Notes: generated by a model not told the origin, from the sequence alone. A DNA stretch of 64,000 nucleotides from Phaseolus vulgaris (GCF_000499845.2 NC_023753.2:744001-808000), one strand, 5' to 3'. Counted from the stretch's first letter, positions 33,758 through 46,346 are shown. Made by a program: numbers and translations.

Positions 33758-35279
33758 ATGGCAGTGTACAGAATTGCAATTGGGTCCCCCAGAGAGGCCA
33801 GCAATCCTGCTGCCATCAAAGCAGCAGTTGCTGAGTTCTTCTCAATGCTCATTTTTGTTTTTGCAGGGCAAGGCTCTGGCATGGCCTACAGTGAGTACCT
33901 TAACTATGTGTTTTGTTTTATCCTCTTTTTTGAATCTATCATTGTTGCTGTTATACATGGATAATATGTTATGTGCAGCATATTTTTTACTTTTATAATA
34001 ATCATGTTACCTGACAACAATTTTGTCTGTTAAACTTTATAGTTGTCTGGAACGTTGTGGTTTTTTTTGCAGGGTTAAGTGGTTGTTTGGAAAGTGTTCT
34101 AGTGTATGGTTATTTTAGTTTTTTTATATGGGTTTGATATGTATGTATTGTTGGTGATAGAAAAAACTTTATAATTGACATGTTTTGTGTTTGATGGATT
34201 GTGAGGATTTTAGGATTGTATGGCATGTTTGGTGAGAAGTTGTTGTGGCAGGTAAACTTACAGGGAATGGACCTGCAACTCCTGATGGTCTTGTACTTGC
34301 ATCATTGTCTCATGCATTTGGGCTATTTGTGGCGGTTTCTGTGGGGGCAAACATTTCTGGTGGCCATGTGAACCCTGCAGTCACATTTGGTGCTTTCATT
34401 GGAGGAAACATAACCCTCTTGAAAAGTATTCTCTATTGGATTGCACAGTTACTTGGTTCAGTTGTTGCTTGCTTTCTTCTCAACTACACTACTGGTGGAA
34501 TGGTAAATCCAATCCTATTTCATTTTCACTTTAATCCAACAAATTGGTGACACTTTCCATGATCCAAATAGATAAGTGGATGCAAATCTCACCCAAATCA
34601 GTTTTATGAGGTTGAGTTAGACTTAAATTTCATTTCTTAATATGGTATTAGAACCATTTCGAACTTATCCTACCGATTATTTGTTGAACTTATCATACCA
34701 TGAGCTATAATCATTCATAATATATAGTCTCACGCACGAGTTGGTAATCTCAGTATGAAAGAATTTGTTGAAAATCTCACATTAACTAGAGATTAAAACA
34801 TTTCATAATATATAAATGGATTCAAACCTTATCTTATAAATCAGTTTTATGAGATTGAGCTAAACTTAAAACTTTTTAATAATAGTATTGATTGTGTTGT
34901 GCAGGAAACAACAGGTTTTTCTCTGTCATCTGGGGTGTCAGTGTGGAATGCACTAGTTTTTGAGATTGTGATGACTTTTGGTCTGGTGTACACAGTTTAT
35001 GCCACAGCAGTGGATCCAAAGAGGGGGAATGTGGGTGTTGTGGCCCCATTAGCAATTGGGCTTGTTGTGGGTGCCAACATCTTGGTTGGTGGGGCTTTTG
35101 ATGGAGCATCAATGAACCCAGCAGTTTCCTTTGGGCCAGCCCTGGTTAGCTGGTCATGGACCCATCACTGGGTCTATTGGTTTGGCCCATTCATTGGTTC
35201 AGCTGCTGCTGCCATTCTCTATGATAACATCTTCATTGGTGATGATGGTCATGAACCCCTTGCAAGTAGTGATTTCTAG
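33758..35279 (+). CDS. TIP1-3: Tonoplast aquaporin TIP1;3-like (252 aa)
   Basis: Water (and probably urea) channel of the vacuolar membrane; Arabidopsis TIP1;3 is pollen-expressed. The exons 33758-33890, 34252-34502 and 34905-35279 join in phase and give exactly the family length, which supports the start at MAVYRIAIG. Six membrane helices are expected. The two pore loops are present as [11 protein letters not shown] and [11 protein letters not shown], both NPA motifs intact. The TIP-type His of the selectivity filter is in LSHAFGLF. The segments [14 protein letters not shown] and the C-terminus HEPLASSDF match TIP1;3 rather than TIP1;1 or TIP1;2, from memory. Intron 2 holds two inverted copies of repeat family R. 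Nothing in the sequence is broken. Confidence 0.95.
34555..34885 (-). repeat. Two family-R repeat copies in TIP intron 2
   Basis: AGTGGATGCAAATCTCACC, AGTTTTATGAGGTTGAGTTA and ATATGGTATTAGAACC appear first. From 34807 a second partial copy has ATGGATTCAAACC and AGTTTTATGAGATTGAGCTA. Both are in the opposite orientation to the copies at 11797 and 22328. They make up most of the 402-bp intron. Confidence 0.65.
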
Positions 35280-37054
35280 ATTTTTCTTTTACTTCTATTT
35301 GAAGAAATAATTTTGCTTAGAATGTTTGTAGAAAACGAAATCACAAGACTCAAATTCAATCTTGTAGTTATACACTTCAAATTCTTGTGTGGATGAAAAG
35401 GACATTCCTCTGACAAAAGGGCCAAGTAGTTTCTTCACAAAATTTTAACCAAATTAAAAACGATGGAAAATTACTTGCATTCCTTTGAATCTGCAATTAC
35501 TTCTCATGCACGTCTTGTAACTATTCTTAATCTCTTTCAAATTGACGATTAAAGTATGTTTAGCCTTCTCAAAATGATGATTAAATAATTTGGAACACAT
35601 TAATCAATTAACAAAAATAAATATGATTCACCTTACACTGCGTGTCTCTTGCCATATGACAGGATAACCTTAAATTCTTGTACGAGAACATTTTACTCAT
35701 GAAAATGTTTTATAAAGAACAGTTTCCAAAGACTAATATCCTAAAAATATAAATATGAAATAAAATAAAGTAGGTTATTATTACAATATTTATTGTATTG
35801 GTATACCGAGTATTTTCCTTAAACATTGAAAAACTTTTTTTTTAAGTGTACTTTCTGATGAATAGTCAAAATCCGATCACGAGAAGTGAAAGATCAAGGA
35901 AGAAAACATGGTCACAAACAAAAGAAATTACCAAGTCAATAAGAAATGTTAATGTCTCAACCCCCACTACAAGAAAATCATGAAATAGAAACCCATTTTT
36001 AGAGACTAAAATAATTAGTTACAATAGTAACTAAATTAGAAACCATTTTAGAAACTAAAAAAAAAATAGTTTCTAAATTAGTTTCTATTATTGTTAAATA
36101 GTTTCTAAATTGGTATCTAATTAGCAACCAAAATTTTTGCTACCAATTTTAGAAACTAAATAATTGGTAGTTAAAACCTTGGTTGCTAATTAGATACCAA
36201 TTTAGAAACTATTTAACAATAATAGAAACTAAATTAGAAACCAAACTTTTGTTTAGTTTCAAAAATGGTTTTTAATTTAGTTACTATTGCAACTAATTAT
36301 TTTGGTCTCTAAAAATTGGTTTCTATTTCATGATTTTCTTGTATTGCCATGTAAAAAACAAAATATAATATATTTATTATAAGTGACTATTTTTCTTTTA
36401 AAAAGAATAAAGATATATATGTTGTTGAATTGTTTGATAAGAATGAGCCCCTTTACAAGAACAACAGAATATAATATGTTTATTATGAGTGACTAAAAAA
36501 GAAAAGGTTGAAAAGAATAAAAATATATATATGTTGTTGAATTGTTTGATAAGAATGAGCAATTTGTGTTTGTCATATGATGTTGTAGATTCTAGAAAGC
36601 AGAGAGGCTCCTAAATTCACCAGACTTGTCTTGTTTGACCATATCTGTCATTATTAATTTGGTTTCAAATGCCACAGAGAAGCTCAGAATTTTTTAGTTG
36701 TGTAATTTTTACCTTCTTGAAAACCATTGACAGAAAAAGAAAATAAGCTTTATCTGAGGTTGTGGAATAAGCACATCCACACTATTTATCTTGCTCAAAT
36801 CCAATTCAGTCTTATCAATTAAGACACTGAAATAGCACATAACATTAAACGCATAGGTTGACCCTTAGAACTGAATTCAACCCAAAATAAACACCAAGAC
36901 AAGACCAACAGATAGATATGCATTAGACTGGAAGATAGAACTATGCATAAATATCCACATTTCATAGCAGTGACAAAACATCAGTTCTGAGTTTTCTAAC
37001 CTCATAGCCACCTACCCTTTCCATTCTCATCAACTGTTGAAACATCAGTGACTC
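35280..37054. other. Intergenic region between TIP1;3 and the F-box gene
   Basis: It contains a CACTA-like MITE (35965-36346) and a two-copy tandem duplication of about 106 bp (from 36363 and 36469), both ending GTTGAATTGTTTGATAAGAATGAG. The rest is AT-rich; the last few hundred bases before 37055 are the likely F-box promoter. Confidence 0.6.
35965..36346. mobile_element. CACTA-like fold-back MITE, full-length copy
   Basis: It starts CACTACAAGAAAATCATGAA and ends CATGATTTTCTTGTATTG, with long internal inverted symmetry, for instance AACTATTTAACAATAATAGA against its complement. At about 382 bp it is the best preserved copy of the family in the window. The flanking triplets CCC and CCA are only a near match for a target duplication. 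Confidence 0.75.
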
Positions 37055-38623
37055 ATGGAGGATTTGTTTAGCAATCTGCCAGATGAAGTTCTAAGGTCCA
37101 TAGTTTCTTTTCTGCCAAATGAATCAACACTAGAAACCAGCCTCATATCTACCAGGTGGAGAGACTTGTGGAACCAAGTCCTTGTTAGGCATGGAACCAC
37201 ACAAGATGTAGCTGGTGTTGTTGCTGCCTTTCTGGCTCGTTTTGAAGAGCTTGATCCACTCAAATATCCACGCAAGCTTCAATTTCACTTTGCTAAAGAC
37301 TCTGCACTCTTTGCATCCATTGCAACCAACAGCAAGCTTCTTCTTGACTTCCCTGCTGGGAACAAACACCTTGAGAGGAAGTATGAACTGCAGTTCATGC
37401 TCAACAAGGATAATATCATCACACACCACACTTTCTTGGTCAAAACACTCTATTTGAAATCAGTGAGTCACTTGACAAGTTTGGTGGCTTCCTCAATCGT
37501 TTCAAGTTTGGAGCATCTTGAGAAGTTGGTAATTGTTGAGTGCACTGGATTGCAGTCTTTATTCATTGAGTCTGAATCAAAGCTTCACATGTTAACCATA
37601 TTAGACTGCCCCCAATTGAAGTTTCTCCATCTTAGAACTTCCAAGCTTAAAAATTTCAGATATAGTGGACCACTTCCAAGGATTTGGCCAGAATCTCATT
37701 TCAATCTCAGGTATGCCATGCTTGATTTCAGACAAGGACCAAGCTTTTCTGACTTGAAGGCTCAAGATTTCAACCAGACTCTTTTAACAATAAAAAACTG
37801 TGAAACTCTCAGTTTGTGTGAGTGGACTTTTGAGGTATGCACATGTTCTTTCTACTATTTTCCATCAACTATTGCTGGTTTAGTGTAATTATTTGTAAGG
37901 TGTTATGTTATTAGGTTGTTCTTGTTTATTTGTAAATGGATTGAATCACCTCTCTAGTTCATTTGTATATATTGTTCATGGTTGATAAAAAAAATCAAAT
38001 AAAGTGCAGAACAGTGGAAATTTTTCCTTTCATTACAGTGATTTATGAATAGAACAGTTCATGATTATACCAAATCTTGAGTATACACAACCTATAACTC
38101 CGAAAGTTTTTCTTTTTCTTGCAGACATTGATTTGGCCATCGATTTCTGCAAGTGGGAACTTCATATTCTATAAGATAAGAGAGCTATGGTGGATTCACA
38201 ATCATAAGGCTGAAAACAGCATCAACTCCTTAGTCTGTTTTCTGCAATTATGCCCTGCCTTGGAGCAACTTTTTGTGATGGTACCATTGAAATCAATTGA
38301 TGTTCTTGTTTTGGTATAGTCTAAACTTCAATTGGTGACTCTTTTTCTTTATCACTGTTTGAATGTAGAATGATTCTACAAGTTATTCAACTCCAGAGAC
38401 CAGATCAAGTTTAATAAGAGGAACTAAATGTACAAAATTGGAGCATCTAAGAGGGATAAAGTTCATGGGATTTACAAATAGTGATGATGAAATTTCAGTG
38501 GCAAAAACATTAATTGAGCTAATCAGAGAAGACCCTCCAAAGATAGAGACATCAGATGGAAGTTGCTTTGATACTTTAACTATGGAAAATCATATGAAAA
38601 GTCAGTTCCAAAGGTTGGCTTAG
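37055..38623 (+). CDS. F-box protein, F-box/LRR (FBD-like) type, 396 aa
   Basis: Probable substrate receptor of an SCF ubiquitin ligase. The F-box lies at residues 3-45: LFSNLPDEVLRSIVSFLPN, then the SLISTRWRDLWNQV that is typical of plant FBD/LRR F-box proteins. Leucine-rich segments follow (LEHLEKLVIVECTGLQSL, LTILDCPQLKFLHL). Exons 37055-37834, 38125-38280 and 38369-38623 join in phase 0 at both junctions and end at TAG 38621-38623. The C-terminal part keeps LEHLRGIKFMGF and AKTLIELIRED, as in this family. The substrate is unknown. The middle exon is the least certain, but it stays open and reads naturally (CFLQLCPALEQLFVM). Confidence 0.85.
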
Positions 38624-39727
38624 CTTGAAGAAAATAGATGATGATAAATACATACATAATATACATATATATACATACATAATATATATATATATATGTA
38701 TATATTTCTTTTGTTCTTTCTTGCTTTGTCTCTATATATAATAAAATTGTCATTCTTCTATCTTGTGGTAATAATTAACTAATAACTAACTGAGCATTCA
38801 AAATAAAAAAAATTAAATAGTTAAATCAATAAAAATAATTAAAAGCTGATTAAATTAAAACCTCAACAAACAGCATACTTTTGAGTGTGGAAATGTTGTT
38901 TTGTCAGATTTTACTAGGAAGATTAAACCAAACAATTGCATATTATAATTACATATATTTTAATTAATTAATATTTATTGTTATATCATAACATTTAATA
39001 GCTATATTCTATGGCCCATAGTATTCTGCACCCACGTGGTGTGAAACTGTACTCTATGTAGATGGTGAAATGTTAAAAATATCTCTGATACAGATTGATA
39101 AAGCAACTCTATTTTGAATAATAATTTAAATGTATTTTGAAATGTAAAATCGAAAATATATTATTCTGTTTCAAAATATATTAATACATTCATAAATATA
39201 TTTTTAAATTTAAAAATTTATTAATATATTTTTAAATTTAAAAAATTATTAATATATTTTTAAATTAAAAAATATATTAATAAATTTTCACATTCATTTT
39301 CTAGATCCAAAATACATGGAATGCATGAATATAAAGGAGTGCAGGATGTAATAGCCTATTGTATGAGGGTGTTTCTCTCTGCACCCCAACAAATGGTTTT
39401 CAGCACCCATTATTTTCAGAAAAAACCATTTTATTCATTTTAAAAATGACTTTCAAATTATTTTTTCTGAAATATTTTTGAAATATACTTTCTGGAACAC
39501 AATTTATGATTTCTGGATTTAACATTCTGAAAATTAAAAAAAATGTGTTCTGAAAAGAATATTTTGAAATGGTTTTTTATCTTCCATATTTCCTATTCTG
39601 GAAACACTTTTTTGCTTACAGAATCCTATTTCGAAATCACCCAAAATTATTCTTGGTATTTCAAAAAATGTAAGGGTGCAGGAAGAGAAATGTAGGGGTG
39701 CGGGAAGAAATACCCATGATTAGTAAA
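38624..39727. other. Intergenic region with TA microsatellite and a MITE-like block
   Basis: Alternating TA/CATA runs lie at about 38650-38706. From 39367 to 39715 a block begins GGGTGTTTCTCTCTGCACCCC and ends, inverted, with GGGGTGCGGGAAGAAATACCC. It carries repeated TTCTGAAA/TTCTGGAA motifs. It resembles the stretch at 53630-53870, so it is probably a non-autonomous transposon; no target duplication was found. Confidence 0.55.
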
Positions 39728-39763
39728 GGCCCAGACAAGTAACTCCTGGGCTTTCGAAGCCCA
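39728..39763 (+). promoter_or_regulatory. Cluster of site II elements upstream of PHIP1
   Basis: Three TGGGCY-type motifs occur within 36 bases: GGCCCA (39728-39733), TGGGCT (39747-39752) and AGCCCA (39758-39763), about 140-170 bases before the start codon. Such site II clusters are common in promoters of growth-related and nucleolar or ribosome-biogenesis genes. Confidence 0.6.
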
Positions 39764-39899
39764 AAAGAACAAAAACCTGGTTCAATATACCATCCGAGTT
39801 TACGGCGTCGTTTGCCGCGTCTTCCACAAAACCCTTTTGTTTGTGATTCTGTATTGAGGGTTTGAGAGTGGAGTTGCAGCCATAAGTGGGGCTGTTGAA

Positions 39900-41738
39900 A
39901 TGGTTCTATCAAACAGGAAACTGAAGCTTAAGCTCAGAGCTAAATTGCTCCAACAAGAAAATCATACCCACCTAGTTCCTTCATCTTCCAACTCTCTCAA
40001 AACCCTTTTGGACGCTGCCACCCACACACCCAGATTGTCCAAGCGAGACAAACTCCGAAAGCTTCGATCTTCCGAACACCCTCCAAAGGAACCCAACAAG
40101 GAAACTGAAACTGAACCAAAGGGTTCCGCCAATAAGAAAAGCAAGAAGAGAAAGAGGAAGGTAGAGGACGATGACGTGGCAAATGGGGCTCCCGATACCA
40201 CACCACAGAACAACAGCACGAAGAAGAAGAAGAAGAAGAAGCTGAAGAAGAACAAGAAGAAAAAACCCAAAACCGCGGAAGAGAATGGTTCTAATGGTGC
40301 AGGGGAAACGCCAGAGGCTACAGAGTTAACCAAGACCAATACAACTACCAGGTTATTATAAAATTATTGCATTATGAATAGCACTGTTTCATGTGAGTGA
40401 GATTTTTGTTTTTTAATGTTTGTGTTGTGTGATGTGTATTCAGTCAAGACAATGTTGATGTCCCTACAAAGGTTTATGTTGGAGGAATTCCTTATTATTC
40501 AACCGAGGATGATATTCGAAGTTATTTTGAAAGCTGTGGCACCATAACTGAAGTTGATTGCATGTATTTTCCTGAAACTGGCAAGTTTAGAGGAATTGCC
40601 ATTATTAGTTTTAAGGTGAGTGACGAATAATGCACCATTCTTTTATTCATTTTTCTTAATTTTACTTTCACACTGCCATTATTAGTTTTGGTATTCTTCA
40701 ATTCCTTATATGGTGGGATTGATTGCAACCTACGAGGCTCCGACAGCCTACTAAATGGTGTGTCCGTATCTATGATTATAAAATTAAAGAACAAATCATT
40801 TTGAATCACCATGAGAAATATCACACAAAATACTTGTGCAAATAGATCTTTATTGTCAATTTATATAATTCATAGTTATATAATATATAGATCAGTGTCT
40901 CTAGTATTGGTGTTTGTGCTACATAGATTGCAAAAGATCCCTTGACATTTGTCTTCTTCACACTATACTAGCATGATTTTTCTTCCATCACTAGATTTGT
41001 TGTTTCTTAAGTTTATACTTCACTATAACTTACTCGCATTTTTGTGGCATTGTTCCTGCAGACCGAAGCAGCAGCTAAACGGGCATTGGCTCTTGATGGA
41101 GCTGACATGTTAGTAACACTGGCAGTTTTCTTTCTTGCTTACATGATTTACTGTTTTTTAAGCATTTCTCATGAAACACTAATTGTAACAGGGGAGGACT
41201 CTTTCTTAAAATCCAACCATATAAAACAAAGCGAGCCAACAAAGCACCGGATTTTGCTCCAGAAATTTTGGAGGGGTACAATAGATTATATGTTGGGAAT
41301 TTGAAATGGGATATAACAGAGGAAGAACTGAGGAAATTCTTCAGTAATTGTGAGATAACGTCCATACGATTTGGTATGGATAAGGAGACGGGACAGTTTC
41401 GAGGGTATGCTCATGTGGATTTCAGTGATAGTCAGTCACTGAAAAGAGCACTTACATTGGACCAAATTGATTTGTCTGAGAGACCTGTCAGGATAAGTTG
41501 TGCAGTTCCTCTGAAGAAAAAACCAGGAACTCATAAAAGCTCCCCAGTTGATGGAGCTGATAATGGTGATAAATCAACTTCCTTAGGAAGTGGCAAGATG
41601 AATGGAGCTGATGGTGATAAATCAAGTTCCACAGTAAGTGGCAAGATGAAGAGGAGGACGTGCTATGAATGTGGTGAGAAAGGTCATGGTTTTTCGGATT
41701 GCCCTAAGAAACAAACAGGTGCTGCAACTACAACATAA
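39900..41738 (+). CDS. PHIP1: Phragmoplastin-interacting protein 1-like RNA-binding protein (405 aa)
   Basis: RNA-binding protein; Arabidopsis PHIP1 interacts with phragmoplastin and Rop1 at the cell plate and binds Ran2 mRNA. Exons 39900-40351, 40444-40615, 41062-41108 and 41192-41738 join in phase. The N-terminus (MVLSNRKLKLKLR) is basic, with lysine-rich tracts at about 93-103 and 117-138. RRM1 (about 160-235) has KVYVGGIPYYS and KFRGIAIISF; RRM2 (255-330) has RLYVGNLKWD and QFRGYAHVDF. One CCHC zinc knuckle, CYECGEKGHGFSDC (C381, C384, H389, C394), closes the protein. From memory Arabidopsis PHIP1 has three knuckles, so this copy is shorter at the C-terminus. A duplicated DGADNGDKS/NGADGDKS segment precedes the knuckle. 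Neighbouring ABCB and ALP1-like genes agree with the Arabidopsis locus order. Confidence 0.9.
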
Positions 41739-41784
41739 ACTCTAAACTAAAAAAGGGTCACTGTTATAGTTTCTTCTCGTAGAC

Positions 41785-41889
41785 AGTTTGATTGTAGTTT
41801 ATAGAATACAATAGTGCTGCATTCATAGTTGATCTGGTTTGATTGTAATTTATAGAACACAATAGTGCTGCATTCATAGTTGATCTGGT
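41785..41889 (+). repeat. 51-bp tandem duplication in the PHIP1 3' UTR
   Basis: GTTTGATTGTAGTTTATAGA at 41786 recurs at 41837 as GTTTGATTGTAATTTATAGA; both copies continue with ATAGTGCTGCATTCATAGTT. Two substitutions are seen. It lies within 150 bases of the stop codon. Confidence 0.85.
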
Positions 41890-44800
41890 TTTTTCAGTTT
41901 CCTACTTCCCCTTTTCAATTTTTATCATTATTTTCCCATCTTGAAATGAAAATTCTGTGTTTATTGTTGTAAGCAAAGGAAAGTAGGAGAAGATAAAAAA
42001 GTTACAAACAGTTCAAAAAACTGTTCACCGATAGATAGACAATTTGATGCGAATCAATAGCAAATTCAAGCTTTCTTTATCCTGGTTGTATTCCTCATAC
42101 TTAGATTTGTCTCCATTTGTGTGTAAATCTTATCCTTGACTAGCTTTTGCTCATTATTTCTGAGAGTTGTACTTGTAAGGAAGATGAAAATTTTATAAAC
42201 CGATCAGAACTGAAGCACAGAACGTGGAGGTGATAAGCCATTCATTCAGAGAGAGAAAATCGACAGAGTGGAAGTTAGAATGGAAAACATGATTGATATT
42301 TTTTTGTAATAAATATAATTTGTAGCTTCCATTAGAATTCAGTTCATGACACGATTTGTAACTAAAATTAGTTTTACACCAAAGGGTATTGCAATTATAA
42401 GAATTGTTTCCTTCTTTTCTGCATGGTCAACTTGCCTATTGCAACTTGGTATATGTTTGAGAAAACTTAATTCAGATAAAACTGTAATTGGAATATTATG
42501 CTGAAATCTGCTAGAGATACCTATTTTATGTTGCTGCCCTGCATCATCAGCTGCCTTAATGTTTGCAGAACGTAGCAATGATTGAAAGCAGAAATATCCA
42601 AATTGCACTTTCTACATTTGAAAGGTTCTATGATTCATTTCACACATATTGAAGTCTAATACAATACAAGGTTGAAACCATAAAAGGATTCTCATTTGGG
42701 CAGAAGAGATCAATGTCCCCATTCTCTGCGGGTTGGATCTAACACTGTTTAATGAGAATGAAAATAGAAAGAAATGGAATTAAGTGGCAAAGAATGAAGA
42801 GGAAGAAAATAGATAAAAAAAGATAGAGATATTTATTCTGTAATAGGCAAAACTAGTTAGAGAGCTAGCATTGGCTGGTAGCAGAAAGTTATCAGCAGTT
42901 AGTTCATTACATCATAAATGTTCAGTAAAAGTATATGTTAAAGTAACAATGTATGTAATTTTTTAATATAAATTTCCTTTTAATATTAAAAATATAAGTT
43001 TGAGGTGTTTTGAACTTTTGTATTTAAATTTACTTTTTCACTGATGAATTTTTTAATATTATATTATATCTTAAAATGTTTTCAATTAAGTTTAAAAGTA
43101 AGTAAAAAAAAATGTATACTTTAGTATATGTAACATTTTTTTGAGTGTATTGGTTAAAAATAAATTAGAATCTGACTATCATGAAGTAAGAAAATTATAA
43201 TCATACAAAGAAAATTTGATTAGTCAAGTTTGGATAGCTAACAAAGATTTGTTCCCTAAATTCTCCTTGCTTCTTTGTAAGGAATCTGCTCCAAGCATTT
43301 CAGGAATTAATGACTACAAGATTGAGAAAACTGATTAGATAGTTGATTAATCTAATAAAAGAGATTGTCTCAGTACATACTTTCTTGTGATGCCATCATC
43401 ACCACCTCACACACATACGAATTAGTGACATAAATATAAATGTAGCAGAAACACTGATACGATATAATTATTGACACAGAAATACGGATAATTTCTGATA
43501 TATGAATAATTTCTAAAATATAAAACACTTGTTCAATATGTTTCCATTTAAAAAATTGTGTCTTAGACTCCTAGAGGGGGCCTCCCTCCAAGTTCCAGTT
43601 CTACAGAGTACCTTAAAAGAAAGTTATCAAAGCAATTATTATGCCTCCTGCTTCAATGCCTGACAATGATTCTGTGTTTGACAAGCAACTGCAGGGACAT
43701 AAGAATCAACATTCTGCCATGCCAAAGACATATCATTCATTATTACACTTGAAAGATTTCAAATGAAGAATCAAAATATGAGTGAAGTCCTTGAAAAACT
43801 TACCTGATCATCATTTTTTACAATCAATTGGTTACCTGTATTGTATGCTTTCATTCAGAGAAAAATATGCAGAAAATTAATGAACAGCTTACCAAACATC
43901 TTCTCTTTCATAATAACAAATAACACACTCCTCACTCTCCTCCATGCATTTTGCTCTGTCTGCATTCTGCACTGATATTGGAACGTAGTGGTTCCACACA
44001 GTGGCCCTGTAGCCTGTTATGTGCATTGAAGGGCTCAATGCAAATGCCACAAAGTTTCTTCATTTGTTTCCAATTTATTCCCTATCACACGTAAGCTCTC
44101 ATCATTCATCTCTCACCACCACCTGCTTTCAAATTCGCTTTCTGCCACTGTACCCTTTTGATTCACACGCCACTTCAGCTTCAGAGAAGAGAGAAACACC
44201 TTCAGACATAGCGTGACCAAGTGGTTTTCCTATAGAGAGATTATACTGCATAATACTAACTTTTGAGTCTTAATATTTGTTAAGAAAATCTTAACAATTT
44301 TTTCTTTTTCTCTAGATACAAATGATACTTGTAGAAGCAATAAACAAAGGAGAAACATAGAGAAAATTGTAGAAGCAATAAACAAAGGAAAAACATAGAG
44401 AAAATAGATATTTTTTTGTCTAATAAATAGAACTATCTAAAAGTTTCTTACACCATTGGAAAGAAGATATAATTTGGTCCCTTTTACTTTGTGCTTGGGA
44501 GAAAAATCAATAGCTCCTTTTGTTTTGGACTGCAAATTCCTTAATTAATCATGGTCTTTCTCTTTACAAATCAAATGGAACAAATATTATTATTTGACGA
44601 ATTACAATACTCTCATAAGTTATGGGCTAAAACAACACAGTCAAAATCAGAGATTGCCTTCAAACTTCATTACAAGGTTTTGTCAGGCATAATAAACTGT
44701 TTTTTTATTGGTGCAATTTCTTTTTTCAAATAGATGAAATGGGACTGATTATAAAAAAAAAATATAACCTATGAGATGAAGTTGTGTTAACCAAACATAA

Positions 44801-46346
44801 TTTTACCATTTTTTTTAACTAAAATTGTGTTAACGTAACACAACTTTCCTCGTCATAAATTGTGTCACATTAATACTATTCGTAATTTTTATAAAATGGG
44901 TCTGAGTGATTTTAAAAATCTACACCAATACTTTATAATAAACCCCTTATTTGACATATGTTTCACCAACAAGGAAAGTTGCTTACATAGTTATTCTAAT
45001 GATAAGACTTCATTAATCTATTTGATCAAATCCTCAAATTTTTGGTTACTTAATTTACTTGGCAAAGTGAAGGCACGTACGAAATGATGCTTACAGATTC
45101 AAAATATTTTATTGATTTTTTTTCCTTCTTGGAAACTGTGACATTTTTTTGTGTGTTTTGAGAATTATCTAGAGTTAAACATCGACAGTTTCCTTATCTT
45201 CACCGCCATTGAGTTACTCAACATCATGGTTGAAGAATGCCTTGCCGTTTGATCAGTTACTAGTAGTGGTTTGAGGTTCATTGTTTTCACCAGTGTTTTA
45301 AATTTTCAATGCAAAGGAACAGTGAGTTAGCCATTTTTATAATTTTGTTTTGTGCACGAAGTTCCTCAATTCTCACTGGTTTCCGCACAATCTGCATGGT
45401 TGCCGAAACTTGTCCATTTTTTTCCCCTGAAAGCAGTGCGATGGTTTCACGGGACAACTTTTGGCTTCATATGAATAAAATGAAAAATTTGTCCTAAGCT
45501 CACTTTGGTCCGTGACCAAGTACCATGATTGATATTTCATATTCATAAGCTCCATTTGACCCTTAGCTTGCAACTATAGCACTAGCATCTCTTTAATATT
45601 ATAAGCTCTTATAGACGATATCTAGTTAAAAATAAAACAATTTTTCTTTTCTATATATTATATGTTAACACTCAAATCGTTTCACTTGAGTTTGAGAATA
45701 AATGTATTACCAGATTGTTGACATGATCGAAAGGTCGAATGACTCTTCTAATTTAAACACAGATTGTAAAATTTATAATTAATTATAATTAAGCGTGTTT
45801 AATAGTAAAACATAGGGTTCTCTGGATTCTTGATCAGGCTCATATCAGCTTTGGTTCATTAAAAAAATATAAATATCAAATAAGATTTAGTGTTAAAGGT
45901 AACTTTTTTACTCTTAACTCACCTGTACCTTGTACTCAAACTAACTTGTTGATCGTTAGAGTGTCTTTGCAAGTTCCCCACTCATCTCGATGAAAAGAAG
46001 AATCATTCTGAGAACATCGCGCCTGAAGACAGAAAAACAAAAACAGAAGTATAATCTCAAACAAGAGGTTTGGCATGTTGCCGTGAAGTATATGCAATTG
46101 CATGGCATGCCACTTGGTGTGGGAACATGAAAGCTCATTATTAGCCAAATGCAAACAAGAGACACTTTCCCTCATGCTGGCCCATTTCACTATAAATGCC
46201 AACAATCTCCTGAATTTAGAGCACAATTCAACACACCCATCTTCCCATTTCAGATAATAGTACAATACCTTCTCATTCTGCACTCACAAACTTTGGCTTT
46301 CACTACCTCCATTTGCTGCTTTCTGCTTCTATTCATTAAGGGAAAA
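41890..46346. other. 4.4-kb intergenic region without a supported gene
   Basis: I see only short open frames with no family resemblance. A 38-bp tandem duplication (GTAGAAGCAATAAACAAAGG at 44331 and 44369) is present, and a weak relative of the PNSL1 intron repeat lies near 43440-43560. A minus-strand frame at 45373-45573 has a protein-like composition but no match I recognise. The last 200 bases are the presumed SOSEKI promoter and leader. Confidence 0.45.

Noticed and set aside
39962..40339. Minus-strand frame opposite PHIP1 exon 1
   Set aside because: Its Phe/Leu/Ser-rich runs are the antisense of the lysine-rich tract.
45373..45573. Minus-strand 66-codon frame with LCGNQ end
   Set aside because: No family resemblance, no splice context and no conserved motif; too weak to call a gene.
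46149..46346. In-frame extension upstream of the SOSEKI start
   Set aside because: The extension is open but does not resemble the family N-terminus; the region is more likely 5' leader.
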